Shown: in pieces, positions 1 through 10,419 of the stretch
Numbering within the stretch: position 1 is the stretch's first letter
How the letters are laid out: the number at the start of each line of letters is the position of its first letter
DNA from: an uncultured Muribaculaceae bacterium
GTDB lineage: Bacteria > Bacteroidota > Bacteroidia > Bacteroidales > Muribaculaceae
Length of the DNA: 64,000 nt
Assembly: GCA_910579035.1 (NCBI GenBank)
Contig: CAJTSR010000014.1
Location: forward strand, 14,448 to 78,447
Reading direction: 5' to 3'
Program-made: the position numbers and the translations under genes
Notes under the pieces: model-generated
The model's database searches: none
Seen by the model: the letters and a program-made list of their open reading frames with translations, nothing else
Told to the model about the DNA's origin: nothing

Positions 1-39
1 CCTCAATCTTGTGAGATAATCTGCTATTGGATCAGTCAT
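1..39 (-). CDS. rpsH: 30S ribosomal protein S8, N-terminal fragment (cut by window edge)
   Basis: The first 13 codons of S8 run off the left edge of the window. The complement of 37-39 is an ATG and the translation MTDPIADYLTRLR is the canonical S8 start. S8 binds the central domain of 16S rRNA during 30S assembly and normally follows rpsN in the spc operon, as here. A 138-nt spacer separates it from rpsN, wide for this otherwise tightly packed operon. Confidence 0.9.
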   Translation of the reverse strand, partial: MTDPIADYLTRLR

Positions 40-177
40 TGTTGATGATTTTTAAATTGATTGAGCCGAATTGCCCAACAATATTTAATGCTCTCTTTTC
101 GGGGCGTCGCCTGATTGCGGCCGCAGGCCGTTCCGGGCGCCGCCTCCTGAGGATTGATTAAGAGCCGGCGAGAGCGA

Positions 178-495
178 TTACCAGCTGGCTTTTTTAACAC
201 CGGGGATGAGGCCGGCGGAAGCCATTTCGCGGAATTGGATACGCGAGATACCGAACTGACGCATATATCCTTTGGGACGGCCGGTGATTGAGCAGCGGTT
301 GTGCATGCGGATATAGGACGAGTTCTTGGGAAGAGTCTGAAGTTCCTGAGCGGCTTCGTATGCTGCCTGACGCTTGTCCTCATCACCATCGGTTGCGGCG
401 TTGATGATTTTCTTGAGCTCGGCGCGGCGCTCGGCATACTTGGCTACCAGACGTGCGCGCTTCACCTCGCGGGCTTTCATTGATTCTTTAGCCAT
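178..495 (-). CDS. rpsN: 30S ribosomal protein S14
   Basis: This 105-residue protein carries the S14 signature [20 protein letters not shown] followed by [17 protein letters not shown] at the C-terminus. It is the zinc-free (C-minus) form, since the paired CxxC motifs are absent. An acidic stretch near residues 35-45 (DGDEDKRQ) makes it slightly longer than the familiar form. S14 binds the head of the small subunit. It lies 6 nt downstream of rplE and is cotranscribed with it. Confidence 0.96.
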   Translation of the reverse strand: MAKESMKAREVKRARLVAKYAERRAELKKIINAATDGDEDKRQAAYEAAQELQTLPKNSSYIRMHNRCSITGRPKGYMRQFGISRIQFREMASAGLIPGVKKASW

Positions 496-501
496 TCTAT
501 C

Positions 502-1050
502 TTATTTTTTTTCGTTTTTGAACGGAAGACCGAACTGTTTGAGCAGAGCGTAGCCTTCTTCGTCGGTGCGGGCCGATGTCACGAAGGTGATGTTCATACC
601 CATCAGCTTGTTGATGTTGTCGATGTTGATTTCCGGGAAGATAATCTGCTCGGTGATGCCGAGGGTGTAGTTGCCGCGGCCGTCGAGCTTGCCTTCGATG
701 CCTTTGAAGTCACGTATACGGGGAAGAGCCACGCGTACGAGGCGCTCCAGAAATTCGTACATATGGTCGCGACGGAGGGTCACACGCACGCCGACAGGCA
801 TTTTCTTGCGGAGCTTGAAGTTGGAGATGTCCTTCTTCGAGAGAGTGGCCACAGCCTTCTGGCCGGTGATGGCGGTAAGCTCGTTGATAGCGGTTTCGAT
901 GAGCTTCTTGTCCTGGGTGGCCGCGCCGATACCCTGGTTGATGACGATTTTCTCGAGGCGGGGCACCTGCATTACAGTGCTGTAGTTGAACTCGCGCTCA
1001 AGGGCGGGCACGATGCGCTCCCTGTAGTCTTTTTGCAGAGTGGTTGCCAT
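502..1050 (-). CDS. rplE: 50S ribosomal protein L5
   Basis: The 182-residue protein matches L5 over its whole length, including the N-terminal [15 protein letters not shown] and the [20 protein letters not shown] segment. L5 binds 5S rRNA in the central protuberance and contacts the P-site tRNA. Its ATG overlaps the end of rplX by one base (position 1050 is shared), consistent with translational coupling. In E. coli, S8 represses the spc operon by binding the start of the L5 message; nothing in this sequence proves or excludes that here. Confidence 0.97.
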   Translation of the reverse strand: MATTLQKDYRERIVPALEREFNYSTVMQVPRLEKIVINQGIGAATQDKKLIETAINELTAITGQKAVATLSKKDISNFKLRKKMPVGVRVTLRRDHMYEFLERLVRVALPRIRDFKGIEGKLDGRGNYTLGITEQIIFPEINIDNINKLMGMNITFVTSARTDEEGYALLKQFGLPFKNEKK

Positions 1051-1367
1051 TATTTGATTTCCTGATTGGATTTTTTAGAAATGCGGACAGCCTTGCCTTC
1101 TACTCGCTTGATGGAGATGCGGGTGGGCTTGCCGGTCTTGGGGTCTACCAGATTGACGTTGGAAACGTGGATGGGGGCTTCTTTCTTCACGAGGCCTCCT
1201 TCGGGATGCTGGGCAGTGGGCTTGGTGGCCTTTACCACGATGTTGACGCCTTCGACGATGACGCGGTTCTTATCGCGCTGCACGGCCAGCACGCGGCCGG
1301 TCTTGCCTTTGTCATCGCCGGAGAGCACGCATACGGTGTCGCCCTTCTTTATGTGCAGTTTGCTCAT
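1050..1367 (-). CDS. rplX: 50S ribosomal protein L24
   Basis: The 105-residue protein begins [20 protein letters not shown], the KOW motif of L24, followed by [21 protein letters not shown]24 starts 50S assembly by binding the 5' domain of 23S rRNA. Length is normal for Bacteroidales. It overlaps rplE by one base at its 3' end and follows rplN after 30 nt. Confidence 0.97.
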   Translation of the reverse strand: MSKLHIKKGDTVCVLSGDDKGKTGRVLAVQRDKNRVIVEGVNIVVKATKPTAQHPEGGLVKKEAPIHVSNVNLVDPKTGKPTRISIKRVEGKAVRISKKSNQEIK

Positions 1368-1397
1368 AATGGTGCTATTGATGGTTTTCTTCGGTGA

Positions 1398-1763
1398 TTA
1401 AAGTACCTCGGGGGCGAGGGACACGATTTTCATGTTTTTACCGCGGAGTTCTCGGGCCACCGGGCCGAAGATACGGGTGCCGCGCATTTCGCCGTCGTTC
1501 TTGAGGAGCACGCAGGCGTTGTCGTCGAAGCGGATATAGGAACCGTCGGGACGGCGTACTTCCTTCTTCGTGCGTACAATCATGGCGCGCGATACGGTGC
1601 CTTTCTTTACGTCGGAGCCGGGGATTGCGTTCTTGACGGTAACGACGATGATGTCGCCTACGGAGGCGTAGCGTCGTCCTGTGCCGCCGAGCACGTGGAT
1701 GCAGAGTGCTTCCTTTGCGCCGCTGTTGTCGGCTACGGTAAGGCGTGATTCAGTCTGTATCAT
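1398..1763 (-). CDS. rplN: 50S ribosomal protein L14
   Basis: The 121-residue protein starts [20 protein letters not shown], the diagnostic L14 N-terminus, and ends with the conserved [10 protein letters not shown]14 binds 23S rRNA near the subunit interface and contributes to an intersubunit bridge. It sits 3 nt after rpsQ and is the first gene of the classical spc group, here fused transcriptionally with the S10 group. Confidence 0.98.
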   Translation of the reverse strand: MIQTESRLTVADNSGAKEALCIHVLGGTGRRYASVGDIIVVTVKNAIPGSDVKKGTVSRAMIVRTKKEVRRPDGSYIRFDDNACVLLKNDGEMRGTRIFGPVARELRGKNMKIVSLAPEVL

Positions 1764-1766
1764 TTG

Positions 1767-2027
1767 TTACTTAACTTTTTCAATGATTTCTACAAGGCGC
1801 CAGCGCTTGGTCTTGCTCAAGGGGCGTGTTTCCATCAGGCGAACGGTGTCGCCTACAGAGCACTCGTTTTTCTCGTCGTGGGCGTGGTATTTTTTGGTCT
1901 TGTTGACGAACTTACCGTAGATGGGGTGTTTTTCTTTCCATTTAACGGTAACGGTGATCGTCTTGTCGCCCTTGTTGCTGGAAACGATGCCGATACGCTC
2001 TTTGCGGAGGTTACGTTTTTCTTCCAT
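1767..2027 (-). CDS. rpsQ: 30S ribosomal protein S17
   Basis: The 86-residue protein has the S17 OB-fold pattern: [16 protein letters not shown] near the N-terminus, then [22 protein letters not shown] and [21 protein letters not shown]17 is a primary 16S rRNA binder in the lower body of the small subunit. It lies between rpmC and rplN with gaps of 11 and 3 nt. Confidence 0.97.
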   Translation of the reverse strand: MEEKRNLRKERIGIVSSNKGDKTITVTVKWKEKHPIYGKFVNKTKKYHAHDEKNECSVGDTVRLMETRPLSKTKRWRLVEIIEKVK

Positions 2028-2038
2028 TTTCGCTTTGC

Positions 2039-2236
2039 TTATTTGATGTTAAGTTCGCGACGGCGCAGCTCCGTTTTCACACGGGCAATCATACGGCGGT
2101 CGGCGGTAATCTGAGCGGGGTTGTCGAGCGGCGTCACCGAGTGGTTGATTCGCAACTGCAGATAGTCTTTTTCCATCTGCTGGAGGCGTTCGCGCAGGTC
2201 GTCGGTCGACATTTCGCGTATTTCTTCTTTCTTCAT
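2039..2236 (-). CDS. rpmC: 50S ribosomal protein L29
   Basis: This 65-residue helical protein matches L29, beginning [20 protein letters not shown] and containing the [17 protein letters not shown] loop followed by the C-terminal [11 protein letters not shown] helix. L29 sits at the exit of the nascent-peptide tunnel beside L23 and forms part of the docking site for trigger factor and SRP. It starts 7 nt after rplP. Confidence 0.96.
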   Translation of the reverse strand: MKKEEIREMSTDDLRERLQQMEKDYLQLRINHSVTPLDNPAQITADRRMIARVKTELRRRELNIK

Positions 2237-2243
2237 AGCTTAA

Positions 2244-2675
<432 letters not shown>

Positions 2676-2697
2676 TGTTGTGTTGAGCTAGCGTAGA

Positions 2698-3429
2698 TTA
2701 ACGTTTGTTTTTAGCGCCGCGGAAACCGCCGCGACGACCGCCGCCGTTGGCCTGGCCACGGCCTTCTTTGGGAGTTGCTGTGAAGGAGGGGGCGAGATCG
2801 CGCTTGCCGTATACTTCGCCACGGCAGATCCATACTTTCACGCCTACCACACCTACCTTGGTGTGAGCCTCAACCAGTGCGTAGTCGATGTCGGCACGGA
2901 GTGTGTGGAGCGGTGTGCGGCCTTCCTTGAACATTTCGGAACGAGCCATTTCGGCACCGTTCAGACGGCCTGATACCTGAATCTTCACACCTTCTGCACC
3001 GGCGCGCATGGTCGATGCCACTGCCATCTTGACTGCGCGGCGGTATGCCACCTTGCCTTCGATCTGGCGAGCTATGCTGGCGGCTACGATTTCGGCGTCG
3101 AGTTCGGGACGCTTTACTTCGTAGATGTTGATTTGTACGTCCTTGTCGGTAATCTTCTTGAGCTCTTCCTTGAGCTTTTCCACTTCCTGGCCGCCTTTGC
3201 CTATGATCAGGCCGGGACGGGAGGTGCAGACTGTGATTGTGATAAGTTTGAGCGTACGTTCGATCACGATACGGGACACGCTGCACTTGGCCAGGCGTAC
3301 GTTGAGGTATTCGCGGAGCTTGTAGTCTTCGAGAATATTGTCGGGGTATTTGCCTTTTTCAGACCAGTTGGAGTCCCAGCCGCGGATAACGCCCAGACGG
3401 TTGCTTATAGGATTAACTTTTTGTCCCAT
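2698..3429 (-). CDS. rpsC: 30S ribosomal protein S3
   Basis: The 243-residue protein shows the N-terminal [20 protein letters not shown], a KH domain with [20 protein letters not shown] (GxxG loop GKGG) near residues 70-90, and the C-terminal [20 protein letters not shown] and [11 protein letters not shown] motifs. The tail is Arg/Gly rich ([15 protein letters not shown]). S3 lines the mRNA entry channel. It directly abuts rplV with a 1-nt gap. Confidence 0.98.
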   Translation of the reverse strand: MGQKVNPISNRLGVIRGWDSNWSEKGKYPDNILEDYKLREYLNVRLAKCSVSRIVIERTLKLITITVCTSRPGLIIGKGGQEVEKLKEELKKITDKDVQINIYEVKRPELDAEIVAASIARQIEGKVAYRRAVKMAVASTMRAGAEGVKIQVSGRLNGAEMARSEMFKEGRTPLHTLRADIDYALVEAHTKVGVVGVKVWICRGEVYGKRDLAPSFTATPKEGRGQANGGGRRGGFRGAKNKR

Positions 3430-3430
3430 A

Positions 3431-3856
3431 TTATGCCTCGGTGGAGTTTACTTTGTTGTCTTTGTTGTCGATTTGGTCTACTATCACTGTCACGTGGTTT
3501 GCGCGCTTGCGGATACGGTAGCCGCGGCCCTGGGGGGCTGTGCGGAGGCGCTTGAGCATGGGGGCGCAGTTAACGTAGATGGTGCTTATGTAGAGTTCGC
3601 CCTCTTCGGCCTTGCGCTCGTTTTTCTGCTCCCAGTTAGCCACTGCGGAACGAACGAGCTTCTCAAGACGGGCGGCTGCCTCCTTGTTGTTGAACTTCAG
3701 GATGCCAAGAGCGCGGAACACTTCTTTGCCACGCACGAGGTCGGCGACCAGACGCATCTTGCGGGGGGAGGTGGGAACATTGATGAGCTTAGCGAACGCT
3801 ATGTTCTTCTGTTCCTCCTTGCGGCGGTCGGCTGTTAGTCTTTTTCTTTCACCCAT
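3431..3856 (-). CDS. rplV: 50S ribosomal protein L22
   Basis: The 141-residue protein has the L22 core [16 protein letters not shown] near residue 28 and the C-terminal [18 protein letters not shown] beta-hairpin segment that lines the exit tunnel. About 15 extra residues rich in Lys/Arg/Glu ([17 protein letters not shown]) precede the conserved core. Start and length are consistent with position 40 nt after rpsS. Confidence 0.96.
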   Translation of the reverse strand: MGERKRLTADRRKEEQKNIAFAKLINVPTSPRKMRLVADLVRGKEVFRALGILKFNNKEAAARLEKLVRSAVANWEQKNERKAEEGELYISTIYVNCAPMLKRLRTAPQGRGYRIRKRANHVTVIVDQIDNKDNKVNSTEA

Positions 3857-3896
3857 TTTATTGTTTCGTCTTTATATTCGATTATTAAGTGGGCCC

Positions 3897-4166
3897 TTAT
3901 TTTTTCTTGTTGCCTCCGTGGCCGCGGAATGTGCGCGTGGGAGCAAATTCACCCAGCTTGTGGCCTACCATGTTTTCGGTCACGTAGACGGGGATGAACT
4001 TGTTGCCGTTGTGTACGGCAAATGTGTGTCCCACGAACTCGGGGGCTATCATGGAAGCGCGGCTCCATGTCTTGATGACATTCTTCTTGCCGGAAGCTTC
4101 CATTGCAGCAACCTTCTTTTCAAGCTTTACGCTGATGAAGGGGCCTTTTTTTAATGAACGGCTCAT
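3897..4166 (-). CDS. rpsS: 30S ribosomal protein S19
   Basis: The 89-residue protein begins [19 protein letters not shown] and contains [20 protein letters not shown] and the C-terminal [14 protein letters not shown] motif, all diagnostic for S19. S19 pairs with S13 in the head of the 30S subunit. It sits between rplB and rplV in the standard S10-operon order. Confidence 0.98.
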   Translation of the reverse strand: MSRSLKKGPFISVKLEKKVAAMEASGKKNVIKTWSRASMIAPEFVGHTFAVHNGNKFIPVYVTENMVGHKLGEFAPTRTFRGHGGNKKK

Positions 4167-4186
4167 ATTGTTGCTATCTAATCAGA

Positions 4187-5017
4187 TTACTTCTTTTTTC
4201 TTCTTTCAATGATGTACTTCGAAGAGTGCTTCTTGGGCGAGCGTGTCTTCAGGCCCTTTGCGTAAAGACCCTTGCGCGAACGGGGATGACCACCGGAAGC
4301 GCGGCCTTCGCCACCACCCATGGGGTGATCGACAGGGTTCATGACAACGCCGCGGTTGCGCGGGCGACGGCCGAGCCAGCGGGAACGGCCGGCCTTGCCG
4401 GAACGCTCGAGAGAGTGCTCGCTGTTACCCACGGTGCCGATAGTGGCCTTGCAGGTAGCGAGAATCTTGCGGGTTTCGCCGGAAGGCAGTTTGATGATAG
4501 CATAGTTCCCTTCGCGGGAGATGAGCTGGGCGAAAGTGCCGGCCGAACGTGCCATGAAGGCGCCCTGGCCGGGACGAAGTTCGATGCAGTGGATAAGGGT
4601 ACCGACGGGGATGGCGCTCAGGGGAAGAGCGTTTCCTACTTCGGGAGCGGCATCAGCGCCGCTGAGGAGCGTAGCGCCTACCTCGAGGCCGTTGGGGGCG
4701 ATGATGTAGGTCTTGACGCCGTTAACGTAGTAGAGAAGGGCGATGCGGGCCGACCGGTTGGGGTCGTACTCGATGCTCTTGACTACTGCGGGGATTCCGT
4801 CGAGATTTCTCTTAAAGTCTATGATACGGTATTTGCGCTTGTGTCCGCCACCAAGGTAACGGGTGGTGAGATGGCCTTCGTTGTTGCGGCCGCCGGAGGC
4901 GCGCATACCGACTGTAAGAGATTTTTCCGGTGTTGTAGCAGTGATTGTACCTTTGAATACACCGATAACTTTGTGACGCTGCCCGGGGGTTGTGGGCTTG
5001 AATTTTCTTACTGCCAT
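4187..5017 (-). CDS. rplB: 50S ribosomal protein L2
   Basis: The 276-residue protein begins [17 protein letters not shown] and ends with the basic tail around residues 220-276, including [18 protein letters not shown], the conserved L2 loop whose histidine is near the peptidyl-transferase centre. L2 is needed for subunit joining. It lies 6 nt after rplW and 20 nt before rpsS. Confidence 0.98.
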   Translation of the reverse strand: MAVRKFKPTTPGQRHKVIGVFKGTITATTPEKSLTVGMRASGGRNNEGHLTTRYLGGGHKRKYRIIDFKRNLDGIPAVVKSIEYDPNRSARIALLYYVNGVKTYIIAPNGLEVGATLLSGADAAPEVGNALPLSAIPVGTLIHCIELRPGQGAFMARSAGTFAQLISREGNYAIIKLPSGETRKILATCKATIGTVGNSEHSLERSGKAGRSRWLGRRPRNRGVVMNPVDHPMGGGEGRASGGHPRSRKGLYAKGLKTRSPKKHSSKYIIERRKKK

Positions 5018-5023
5018 TGTTGC

Positions 5024-5314
5024 TTAGATGTTGCTGAAGAATTCGATGGACTGTCCGTCAGCCACTGTTACGTAGGCTTTCTTCCAGCGGGCGGTCTTGC
5101 CTTTGAGCAGGCCGCTCTTAGTCCAGCGCGATTTGTTCTTACCGCGCATTACGGCGGTATTGACGCTTTTCACCTTCACACCGTAAATGTCCTCAACAAG
5201 CGCCTTGATCTGGTACTTGTTGGCGTCGGGGGACACGCGGAAAGTGTAGCAATTGCGCTTTTCGGAAAGCTTGGTTGCCCTTTCGGTGATGATTGGTTTG
5301 ATTGTTATGTCCAT
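5024..5314 (-). CDS. rplW: 50S ribosomal protein L23
   Basis: The 96-residue protein begins MDITIKPIITERATKLSEKR and has the conserved DANKYQIKALVEDIYGVKV segment typical of L23. L23 lies at the tunnel exit and is the main docking site for trigger factor and SRP. It follows rplD after 20 nt. Confidence 0.97.
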   Translation of the reverse strand: MDITIKPIITERATKLSEKRNCYTFRVSPDANKYQIKALVEDIYGVKVKSVNTAVMRGKNKSRWTKSGLLKGKTARWKKAYVTVADGQSIEFFSNI

Positions 5315-5334
5315 TCTTTTTTCCTCCGTGGTGC

Positions 5335-5955
5335 TTAGATGTTGTTTATGACCTCAACAGAGCCTTCGGTAAGAACGAGGGCGTTAGTGTTGAGGACTGC
5401 ATACGTATTAATGTCCGACGCAGTCATAATCTTGGCGTCGGGCACATTTCGCATCGACAAATATACGTTATTATTTTTGTCTGCTAAAACGAGAAGAACC
5501 TTTTTGCCGTCAACTTTGAGGTTTTTAGCAAAATTTATGAATTCTTTAGTTTTAGGAGCCTCGAAATTCACGGTGTCGACCACGATAATCTCGCCGGCGG
5601 CTGCCTTGAGCGACAGAGCGGAGCGACGTGCGAGGTCTTTGAGCTTCTTGTTGAGCTTGAAGCGGTAGTCACGGGGACGGGGACCGAAAACGCGGCCACC
5701 GCCTACGAGTACGGGCGAGTTGATGTCGCCGATACGGCTGCCGCCTCCGCCTTTCTGCTTGTGGAGCTTGCGGGTAGAACCGCTCACTTCGCTGCGTTCC
5801 TTGCTCTTGTGTGTACCCTGACGGCGGTTAGCGAGATACTGCTTAACATCGAGATAGAGGGCGTGCTCGTTGGGTTCGATAGCGAAAACCTCGTCGTTGA
5901 GGTTGACGCGGCGGCCTGTGTCCTGGCCCTGCTGGTTGTATACTGCGAGTTCCAT
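5335..5955 (-). CDS. rplD: 50S ribosomal protein L4
   Basis: The 206-residue protein has the L4 layout: an N-terminal [17 protein letters not shown] strand, the extended tunnel loop around residues 45-95 with [20 protein letters not shown] and [10 protein letters not shown], and a C-terminal domain with [17 protein letters not shown]. In E. coli, L4 represses the S10 operon; no matching leader was recognised here because rpsJ lies downstream of fusA in one long transcript. It is 2 nt from rplC. Confidence 0.97.
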   Translation of the reverse strand: MELAVYNQQGQDTGRRVNLNDEVFAIEPNEHALYLDVKQYLANRRQGTHKSKERSEVSGSTRKLHKQKGGGGSRIGDINSPVLVGGGRVFGPRPRDYRFKLNKKLKDLARRSALSLKAAAGEIIVVDTVNFEAPKTKEFINFAKNLKVDGKKVLLVLADKNNNVYLSMRNVPDAKIMTASDINTYAVLNTNALVLTEGSVEVINNI

Positions 5956-5957
5956 TG

Positions 5958-6575
5958 TTATTTCTCAATTAGTACGATTGAACCCTTGCTGCCGGGGATG
6001 GAGCCCTTGATCATGATGAGGTTGTGCTCGGGTATCACTTTGATGACCTGAAGATTCTGCACGGTAACGCGCTTGTTACCGGTCTGGCCGGCCATGCGCA
6101 TACCTTTGAACACTTTGGCGGGATAGGAGCAGGCGCCTACCGAACCGGGGGCGCGGAGGCGGTTGTGCTGGCCGTGGGTGCTCTGGCCTACGCCGCCGAA
6201 TCCGTGGCGCTTTACAACGCCCTGGAATCCTTTACCTTTGGACACGCCTACGATGTCTACGAAGTCGGCTTCGGTAAAGAGGTCGGCACAGATAGTGTCG
6301 CCCAGCTTGTAGCTGCCGTCAAATCCTTTGAACTCGGCCAAGTGGCGCTTGGGTGTTACTCCGGCGCGGCGGAAGTGACCGAGCTCGGGCTGTGTGAGGT
6401 GCTTTTCTTTCTGCTCCTCGAAGCCGAGCTGAAGGGCTTCGTAGCCGTCGGTTGCCGCTGTTTTAACCTGAGTAACCACGCAAGGACCTACTTCGATAAC
6501 AGTGCACGGCACGTTGCGGCCGTCGGCACTGAAAACGGATGTCATTCCGATTTTCTTTCCAATTAATCCTGGCAT
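5958..6575 (-). CDS. rplC: 50S ribosomal protein L3
   Basis: The 205-residue protein begins [20 protein letters not shown] and contains [17 protein letters not shown] and the [20 protein letters not shown] block, the extension that reaches toward the peptidyl-transferase centre. L3 is one of two assembly-initiating proteins of the 50S subunit. It follows rpsJ after a 52-nt gap. Confidence 0.98.
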   Translation of the reverse strand: MPGLIGKKIGMTSVFSADGRNVPCTVIEVGPCVVTQVKTAATDGYEALQLGFEEQKEKHLTQPELGHFRRAGVTPKRHLAEFKGFDGSYKLGDTICADLFTEADFVDIVGVSKGKGFQGVVKRHGFGGVGQSTHGQHNRLRAPGSVGACSYPAKVFKGMRMAGQTGNKRVTVQNLQVIKVIPEHNLIMIKGSIPGSKGSIVLIEK

Positions 6576-6627
6576 TTCTCTGTTAATTTGATGTATTGTT
6601 TTATTGAGGTGTCTGTTGTTAGTGTGC

Positions 6628-6933
6628 TTAGCACTTGATTTCCACTTCCACGCCGCTGGGAAGCTCGAGCTTCATGAGGGCGTCGACGATTTTGGGAGTG
6701 GCGTTGTAGATGTCGATCAGGCGCTTGTAGCTCGAAAGCTGGAACTGCTCGCGGCTCTTCTTGTTGACGAAGGTGGAGCGGTTTACGGTGAAGATGCGCT
6801 TGTGGGTGGGCAGGGGTATGGGGCCGCTGATTACCGCGCCGATGCTCTTCACAGTCTTTACGATTTTCTCGGCGCTTTTGTCTACGAGCGAGTGGTCGTA
6901 AGATTTGAGTTTGATACGGATTACGGGATTCAT
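6628..6933 (-). CDS. rpsJ: 30S ribosomal protein S10
   Basis: The 101-residue protein contains [20 protein letters not shown] and [20 protein letters not shown], the S10/NusE signatures, and ends [12 protein letters not shown]10 is a 30S head protein and, as NusE, a transcription antitermination factor with NusB. It follows fusA after 18 nt, which joins the str and S10 groups into one transcription unit, a common Bacteroidota arrangement. Confidence 0.98.
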   Translation of the reverse strand: MNPVIRIKLKSYDHSLVDKSAEKIVKTVKSIGAVISGPIPLPTHKRIFTVNRSTFVNKKSREQFQLSSYKRLIDIYNATPKIVDALMKLELPSGVEVEIKC

Positions 6934-6951
6934 ATAGTGTCTTAGTTTTAT

Positions 6952-9078
6952 TTATTTGAGAAGATCTGCGCGGCCCTGGCATTCTGCGAGGACTTCTTTG
7001 GCGATGGAGCTGGAAACCTCGGAGTAGTGCGAGAAGCTCATTGTAGAGGTTGCACGACCGGAAGTGATGGTACGGAGGGCTGTCACATAACCGAACATTT
7101 CGGCAAGGGGAGCCTTGGCCTTAACCACGCGTGCGCCGGAACGGCTGCTTTCCATACCTTCTACCTGGCCGCGACGCTTGTTAAGGTCGGAGATAACGTC
7201 ACCCATCGATTCTTCGGGGGTAACAACCTCGATCTTCATAATCGGCTCGAGAAGGACGGGACCTGCCTTTTCGCAAGCTTTCTTGAATGCCTGGATGGCG
7301 CAAAGCTCGAACGAGAGCTGGTCGGAGTCAACCGGGTGGAAAGAACCGTCGATAACAGTCACCTTGAGGTGTTCAACGGGGTATCCGGCGAGAACGCCGT
7401 TCTTCATAGCCGTGGTGAAGCCCTTCTGGATAGAGGGAATGAATTCCTTGGGAATGTTACCGCCCTTAACTTCGTCGACGAACTGGAGGTTGCCTTCGAA
7501 GCCTTCGTCGATAGGTTCTACGCGAACGATGATGTCGGCGAACTTACCGCGACCACCGGTCTGCTTCTTGAATACTTCGCGAAGCTCGACGGGACGTGTG
7601 ATGGCTTCCTTGTATGTAACCTGCGGACGACCCTGGTTGCACTCTACCTTGAATTCGCGACGCAGACGGTCGATAATGATGTCGAGGTGAAGCTCGCCCA
7701 TACCCGAGATAACGGTCTGGCCGGTTTCCTCGTTTGTCTGCACGCGGAAGGTGGGGTCTTCTTCGGCAAGCTTCTGGAGTCCCACGCCGAGTTTGTCGAG
7801 GTCTTTCTGAGTCTTGGGTTCTACCGCGATACCGATAACGGGTTCGGGGAATTCCATAGCCTCGAGAACGATGGGGGCGTTTTCGTCGCAGAGGGTGTCA
7901 CCGGTGCGGATATCCTTGAAGCCGACGCCTGCGCCGATATCGCCGCAACCGATCTTCTCCATAGGATTCTGCTTGTTGGAGTGCATCTGGAACAGACGGC
8001 TTACGCGCTCCTTCTTGCCCGAGCGTGCGTTGAGCACGTAAGAGCCGGAGTTAACGTCGCCGGAGTAAACGCGGAAGAAGCACAGACGGCCTACATAGGG
8101 GTCGGTGGCAATCTTGAACGCGAGAGCGCACATGGGTGCTTCGCTCGAGGGCTCGCGGGTGATTACTTCGTCGGGGTTGTCGACAGCGCGGCCTTCCACT
8201 GCGCCGGAGTCAACGGGGCTGGGGAGGTATGCGCAAACGTTGTCGAGGAGGCACTGAACGCCCTTGTTCTTGAAGGACGAGCCGCACATCATCGGCACGA
8301 GGTCCATCGAAAGGGTTGCCTTGCGGAGAGCACGCTTGATTTCTTCCACGGTGATGGTGGAGGGATCGTCGAAGTACTTGGCCATGAGGTCGTCGTCGTA
8401 TTCTGCGATTTTTTCAAGCATCTTGTCGCGCCACTGCTCGGCTTCTTCCTGAAGGTTTGCGGGGATTTCCTCCATCGAATAGTCGGCACCCATTGTTTCG
8501 TCGTGCCAGAAAATAGCCTTCATGGTAATCAGGTCGACTACGCCCTTGAAGGTTTCTTCAGCACCGATAGGTATCTGTATAGGGCAGGGGTTGGCACCGA
8601 GAACGTCCTGGAGCTGACGCACTACTTCAAAGAAGTTAGCGCCGGAGCGGTCCATCTTGTTCACATAGCCGATACGGGGTACGTTGTACTTGTCGGCCTG
8701 ACGCCATACTGTTTCGCTCTGGGGTTCCACACCGCCTACGGCGCAGAATGCGGCAACAGCACCGTCGAGTACGCGCAGCGAGCGCTCTACTTCGACAGTG
8801 AAGTCAACGTGTCCCGGAGTGTCAATAAGGTTGATTTTGTATTTGTCGTCGTTGTACTTCCAGAATGTGGTAGTAGCGGCGGAGGTAATAGTGATACCTC
8901 GTTCCTGTTCCTGCTCCATCCAGTCCATGGTAGCGGCGCCGTCGTGCACCTCGCCGATTTTGTGCGTAAGGCCTGTGTAGAACAGGATACGCTCGGAGGT
9001 GGTAGTTTTACCGGCGTCGATGTGGGCCATAATGCCGATGTTGCGGGTATATTTAAGGAGTTCGTCTGATTTTGCCAT
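6952..9078 (-). CDS. fusA: Elongation factor G
   Basis: The 708-residue GTPase drives translocation of tRNA and mRNA. The G1 motif AHIDAGKTT is at residues 18-26, DTPGH at 86-90 and NKMD at 140-143, followed by domain II, the GELHLDI region of domain III and the C-terminal domains IV and V ending in [20 protein letters not shown]. Length is normal for EF-G. It lies 40 nt after rpsG. The copy in the str operon is normally the main translational EF-G. Confidence 0.98.
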   Translation of the reverse strand: MAKSDELLKYTRNIGIMAHIDAGKTTTSERILFYTGLTHKIGEVHDGAATMDWMEQEQERGITITSAATTTFWKYNDDKYKINLIDTPGHVDFTVEVERSLRVLDGAVAAFCAVGGVEPQSETVWRQADKYNVPRIGYVNKMDRSGANFFEVVRQLQDVLGANPCPIQIPIGAEETFKGVVDLITMKAIFWHDETMGADYSMEEIPANLQEEAEQWRDKMLEKIAEYDDDLMAKYFDDPSTITVEEIKRALRKATLSMDLVPMMCGSSFKNKGVQCLLDNVCAYLPSPVDSGAVEGRAVDNPDEVITREPSSEAPMCALAFKIATDPYVGRLCFFRVYSGDVNSGSYVLNARSGKKERVSRLFQMHSNKQNPMEKIGCGDIGAGVGFKDIRTGDTLCDENAPIVLEAMEFPEPVIGIAVEPKTQKDLDKLGVGLQKLAEEDPTFRVQTNEETGQTVISGMGELHLDIIIDRLRREFKVECNQGRPQVTYKEAITRPVELREVFKKQTGGRGKFADIIVRVEPIDEGFEGNLQFVDEVKGGNIPKEFIPSIQKGFTTAMKNGVLAGYPVEHLKVTVIDGSFHPVDSDQLSFELCAIQAFKKACEKAGPVLLEPIMKIEVVTPEESMGDVISDLNKRRGQVEGMESSRSGARVVKAKAPLAEMFGYVTALRTITSGRATSTMSFSHYSEVSSSIAKEVLAECQGRADLLK

Positions 9079-9118
9079 TTGTCGGGAATCGTTAGAAATT
9101 TATCAACTTGGAAATGGC

Positions 9119-9595
9119 TTAAAAACGGAAGTGTGCGAAAGCACGGTTGGCCTCGGCCATCTTGTGCATATCCTCTTTGCGTTTGAAAGCACCGCCCTGC
9201 TCGTTGAAAGCGTCGACGATTTCTGCGGCGAGCTTGTCGGCCATCGTCTTGCCGCCACGCTTGCGGGCGTAGAGAATAAGATTCTTCATTGATATAGATT
9301 CCTTACGGTCAGCACGGATCTCGGTAGGCACCTGAAAGGTTGCACCGCCCACGCGGCGGCTTTTTACTTCTACCTGAGGGGTGATGTTCTCGAGTGCCTT
9401 TTTCCAGATATCGAGGGCGCCAAGCTCTTCGTTGGGGAGCTTCGACTTCACAGTTTCGAGGGCGTCGTAGAAGATGGTGAATGCGGTGTTTTTCTTACCG
9501 TCGTACATCAAGTGGTTAACAAATTTGGTCACTCGGACGTCGTTGAAGACGGGATCGGGGAGAATGACCCGCTTCTTAGGCTTTGACTTTCTCAT
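9119..9595 (-). CDS. rpsG: 30S ribosomal protein S7
   Basis: The 158-residue protein begins [20 protein letters not shown] and contains the conserved [20 protein letters not shown] and [18 protein letters not shown] segments. S7 nucleates assembly of the 30S head. A 190-nt spacer containing two GC-rich hairpins separates it from rpsL. In E. coli, S7 binds the rpsL-rpsG spacer to autoregulate; the long structured gap here is compatible with a similar role but does not prove it. Confidence 0.98.
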   Translation of the reverse strand: MRKSKPKKRVILPDPVFNDVRVTKFVNHLMYDGKKNTAFTIFYDALETVKSKLPNEELGALDIWKKALENITPQVEVKSRRVGGATFQVPTEIRADRKESISMKNLILYARKRGGKTMADKLAAEIVDAFNEQGGAFKRKEDMHKMAEANRAFAHFRF

Positions 9596-9655
9596 TTTGA
9601 GGGTCTGGGTTGTTGTTTTTGATTGCTTGGTTGCTTGCTTCGTTTTTCTTCAGCC

Positions 9656-9784
9656 CCGGCCTCTGCCGGTTAAAGGCTTACTCAACCAAAAGGGGTAGCT
9701 TCAAGAAATGCAAAAACGAGTTTAAAATTAGATATTTAATCTCGCGGTGCGTTCAGATTAACTTCACCGGCCTTCGAAAGGCCG
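9656..9784 (-). promoter_or_regulatory. Structured rpsL-rpsG intercistronic spacer
   Basis: Two GC-rich hairpins lie in the 190-nt gap. One (9768-9784) has arms CGGCCTT and AAGGCCG around a 3-nt loop, immediately after the rpsL stop. The other (9656-9669) has arms CCGGC and GCCGG around a 4-nt loop. Neither is followed by a clear U-run on the minus strand, so a full terminator is unlikely. They could be a ribosomal-protein binding site or a processing site. Confidence 0.45.
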
Positions 9785-9785
9785 A

Positions 9786-10175
9786 TTACTTCTTGGCTGC
9801 ACCTGCCTTGGGACGCTTGGCGCCGTACTTCGAGCGACGCTGGGTGCGATCCTTCACACCGGCGGTATCGAGAGTGCCGCGAACGATGTGGTAGCGTACA
9901 CCGGGAAGGTCTTTCACACGGCCGCCGCGAACGAGCACGATCGAGTGCTCCTGCAGGTTGTGGCCTTCGCCGGGGATATAGGAGTTGACCTCCTTGCCGT
10001 TGGTGAGGCGCACACGGGCAACTTTGCGCATTGCCGAGTTAGGTTTCTTAGGGGTGGTGGTGTACACACGCACACATACGCCGCGACGCTGGGGGCAGGA
10101 GTCGAGAGCTGGGCTCTTGCTCTTGTCCTCAAGACGGACGCGTCCTTTACGTACTAATTGCTGAATACTGGGCAT
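9786..10175 (-). CDS. rpsL: 30S ribosomal protein S12
   Basis: The 129-residue protein begins [20 protein letters not shown] and contains [20 protein letters not shown], with the decoding-centre PKKPNSA loop, and [20 protein letters not shown]. The lysine positions where streptomycin resistance changes usually arise are the wild-type KKPN and GGRVKDLPG. It is the first gene of the ribosomal transcript. The upstream leader of about 180 nt follows a strong consensus promoter. Confidence 0.98.
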   Translation of the reverse strand: MPSIQQLVRKGRVRLEDKSKSPALDSCPQRRGVCVRVYTTTPKKPNSAMRKVARVRLTNGKEVNSYIPGEGHNLQEHSIVLVRGGRVKDLPGVRYHIVRGTLDTAGVKDRTQRRSKYGAKRPKAGAAKK

Positions 10176-10358
10176 CTTAGTTTGTTTGGGTTGTTACTTT
10201 TAGTATTTCTCTGTTGTTATTTCTCGTTTTCATCATTGCCGAACCCGGAAAGCGACCAGCTTGCGCCCGCGCCATTCCGCACATCTATAACATCGCCCAT
10301 CGCATTATCCCTCAAAGGATTAGCAACGGAACGACGGATAAACCTGCTGTTCAACGCC

Positions 10359-10391
10359 GCAAAATTACTAATTATTTCGCTAAACACCAAA
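10359..10391 (-). promoter_or_regulatory. Promoter of the str/S10/spc ribosomal operon
   Basis: On the minus strand there is a TTTG box (complement of 10388-10391), exactly 20 nt, then TAATTTTGC (complement of 10359-10367). This is a full match to the Bacteroidota sigma-70 consensus, TTTG at -33 and TAnnTTTGY at -7. Transcription should start near 10355, leaving a leader of about 180 nt before rpsL. Confidence 0.8.
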
Positions 10392-10419
10392 CATTTTAGC
10401 CTCTATCTTGCAAAATAAT

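Noticed and set aside
4154..5338. 394-residue open frame on plus, opposite rplB and rplW
   Set aside because: It is a shadow of the ribosomal genes on the other strand, with no family resemblance; GC-rich codons create long antisense frames.
7027..9069. 680-residue open frame on plus, opposite fusA
   Set aside because: Antisense shadow of EF-G; the minus-strand product matches EF-G throughout.
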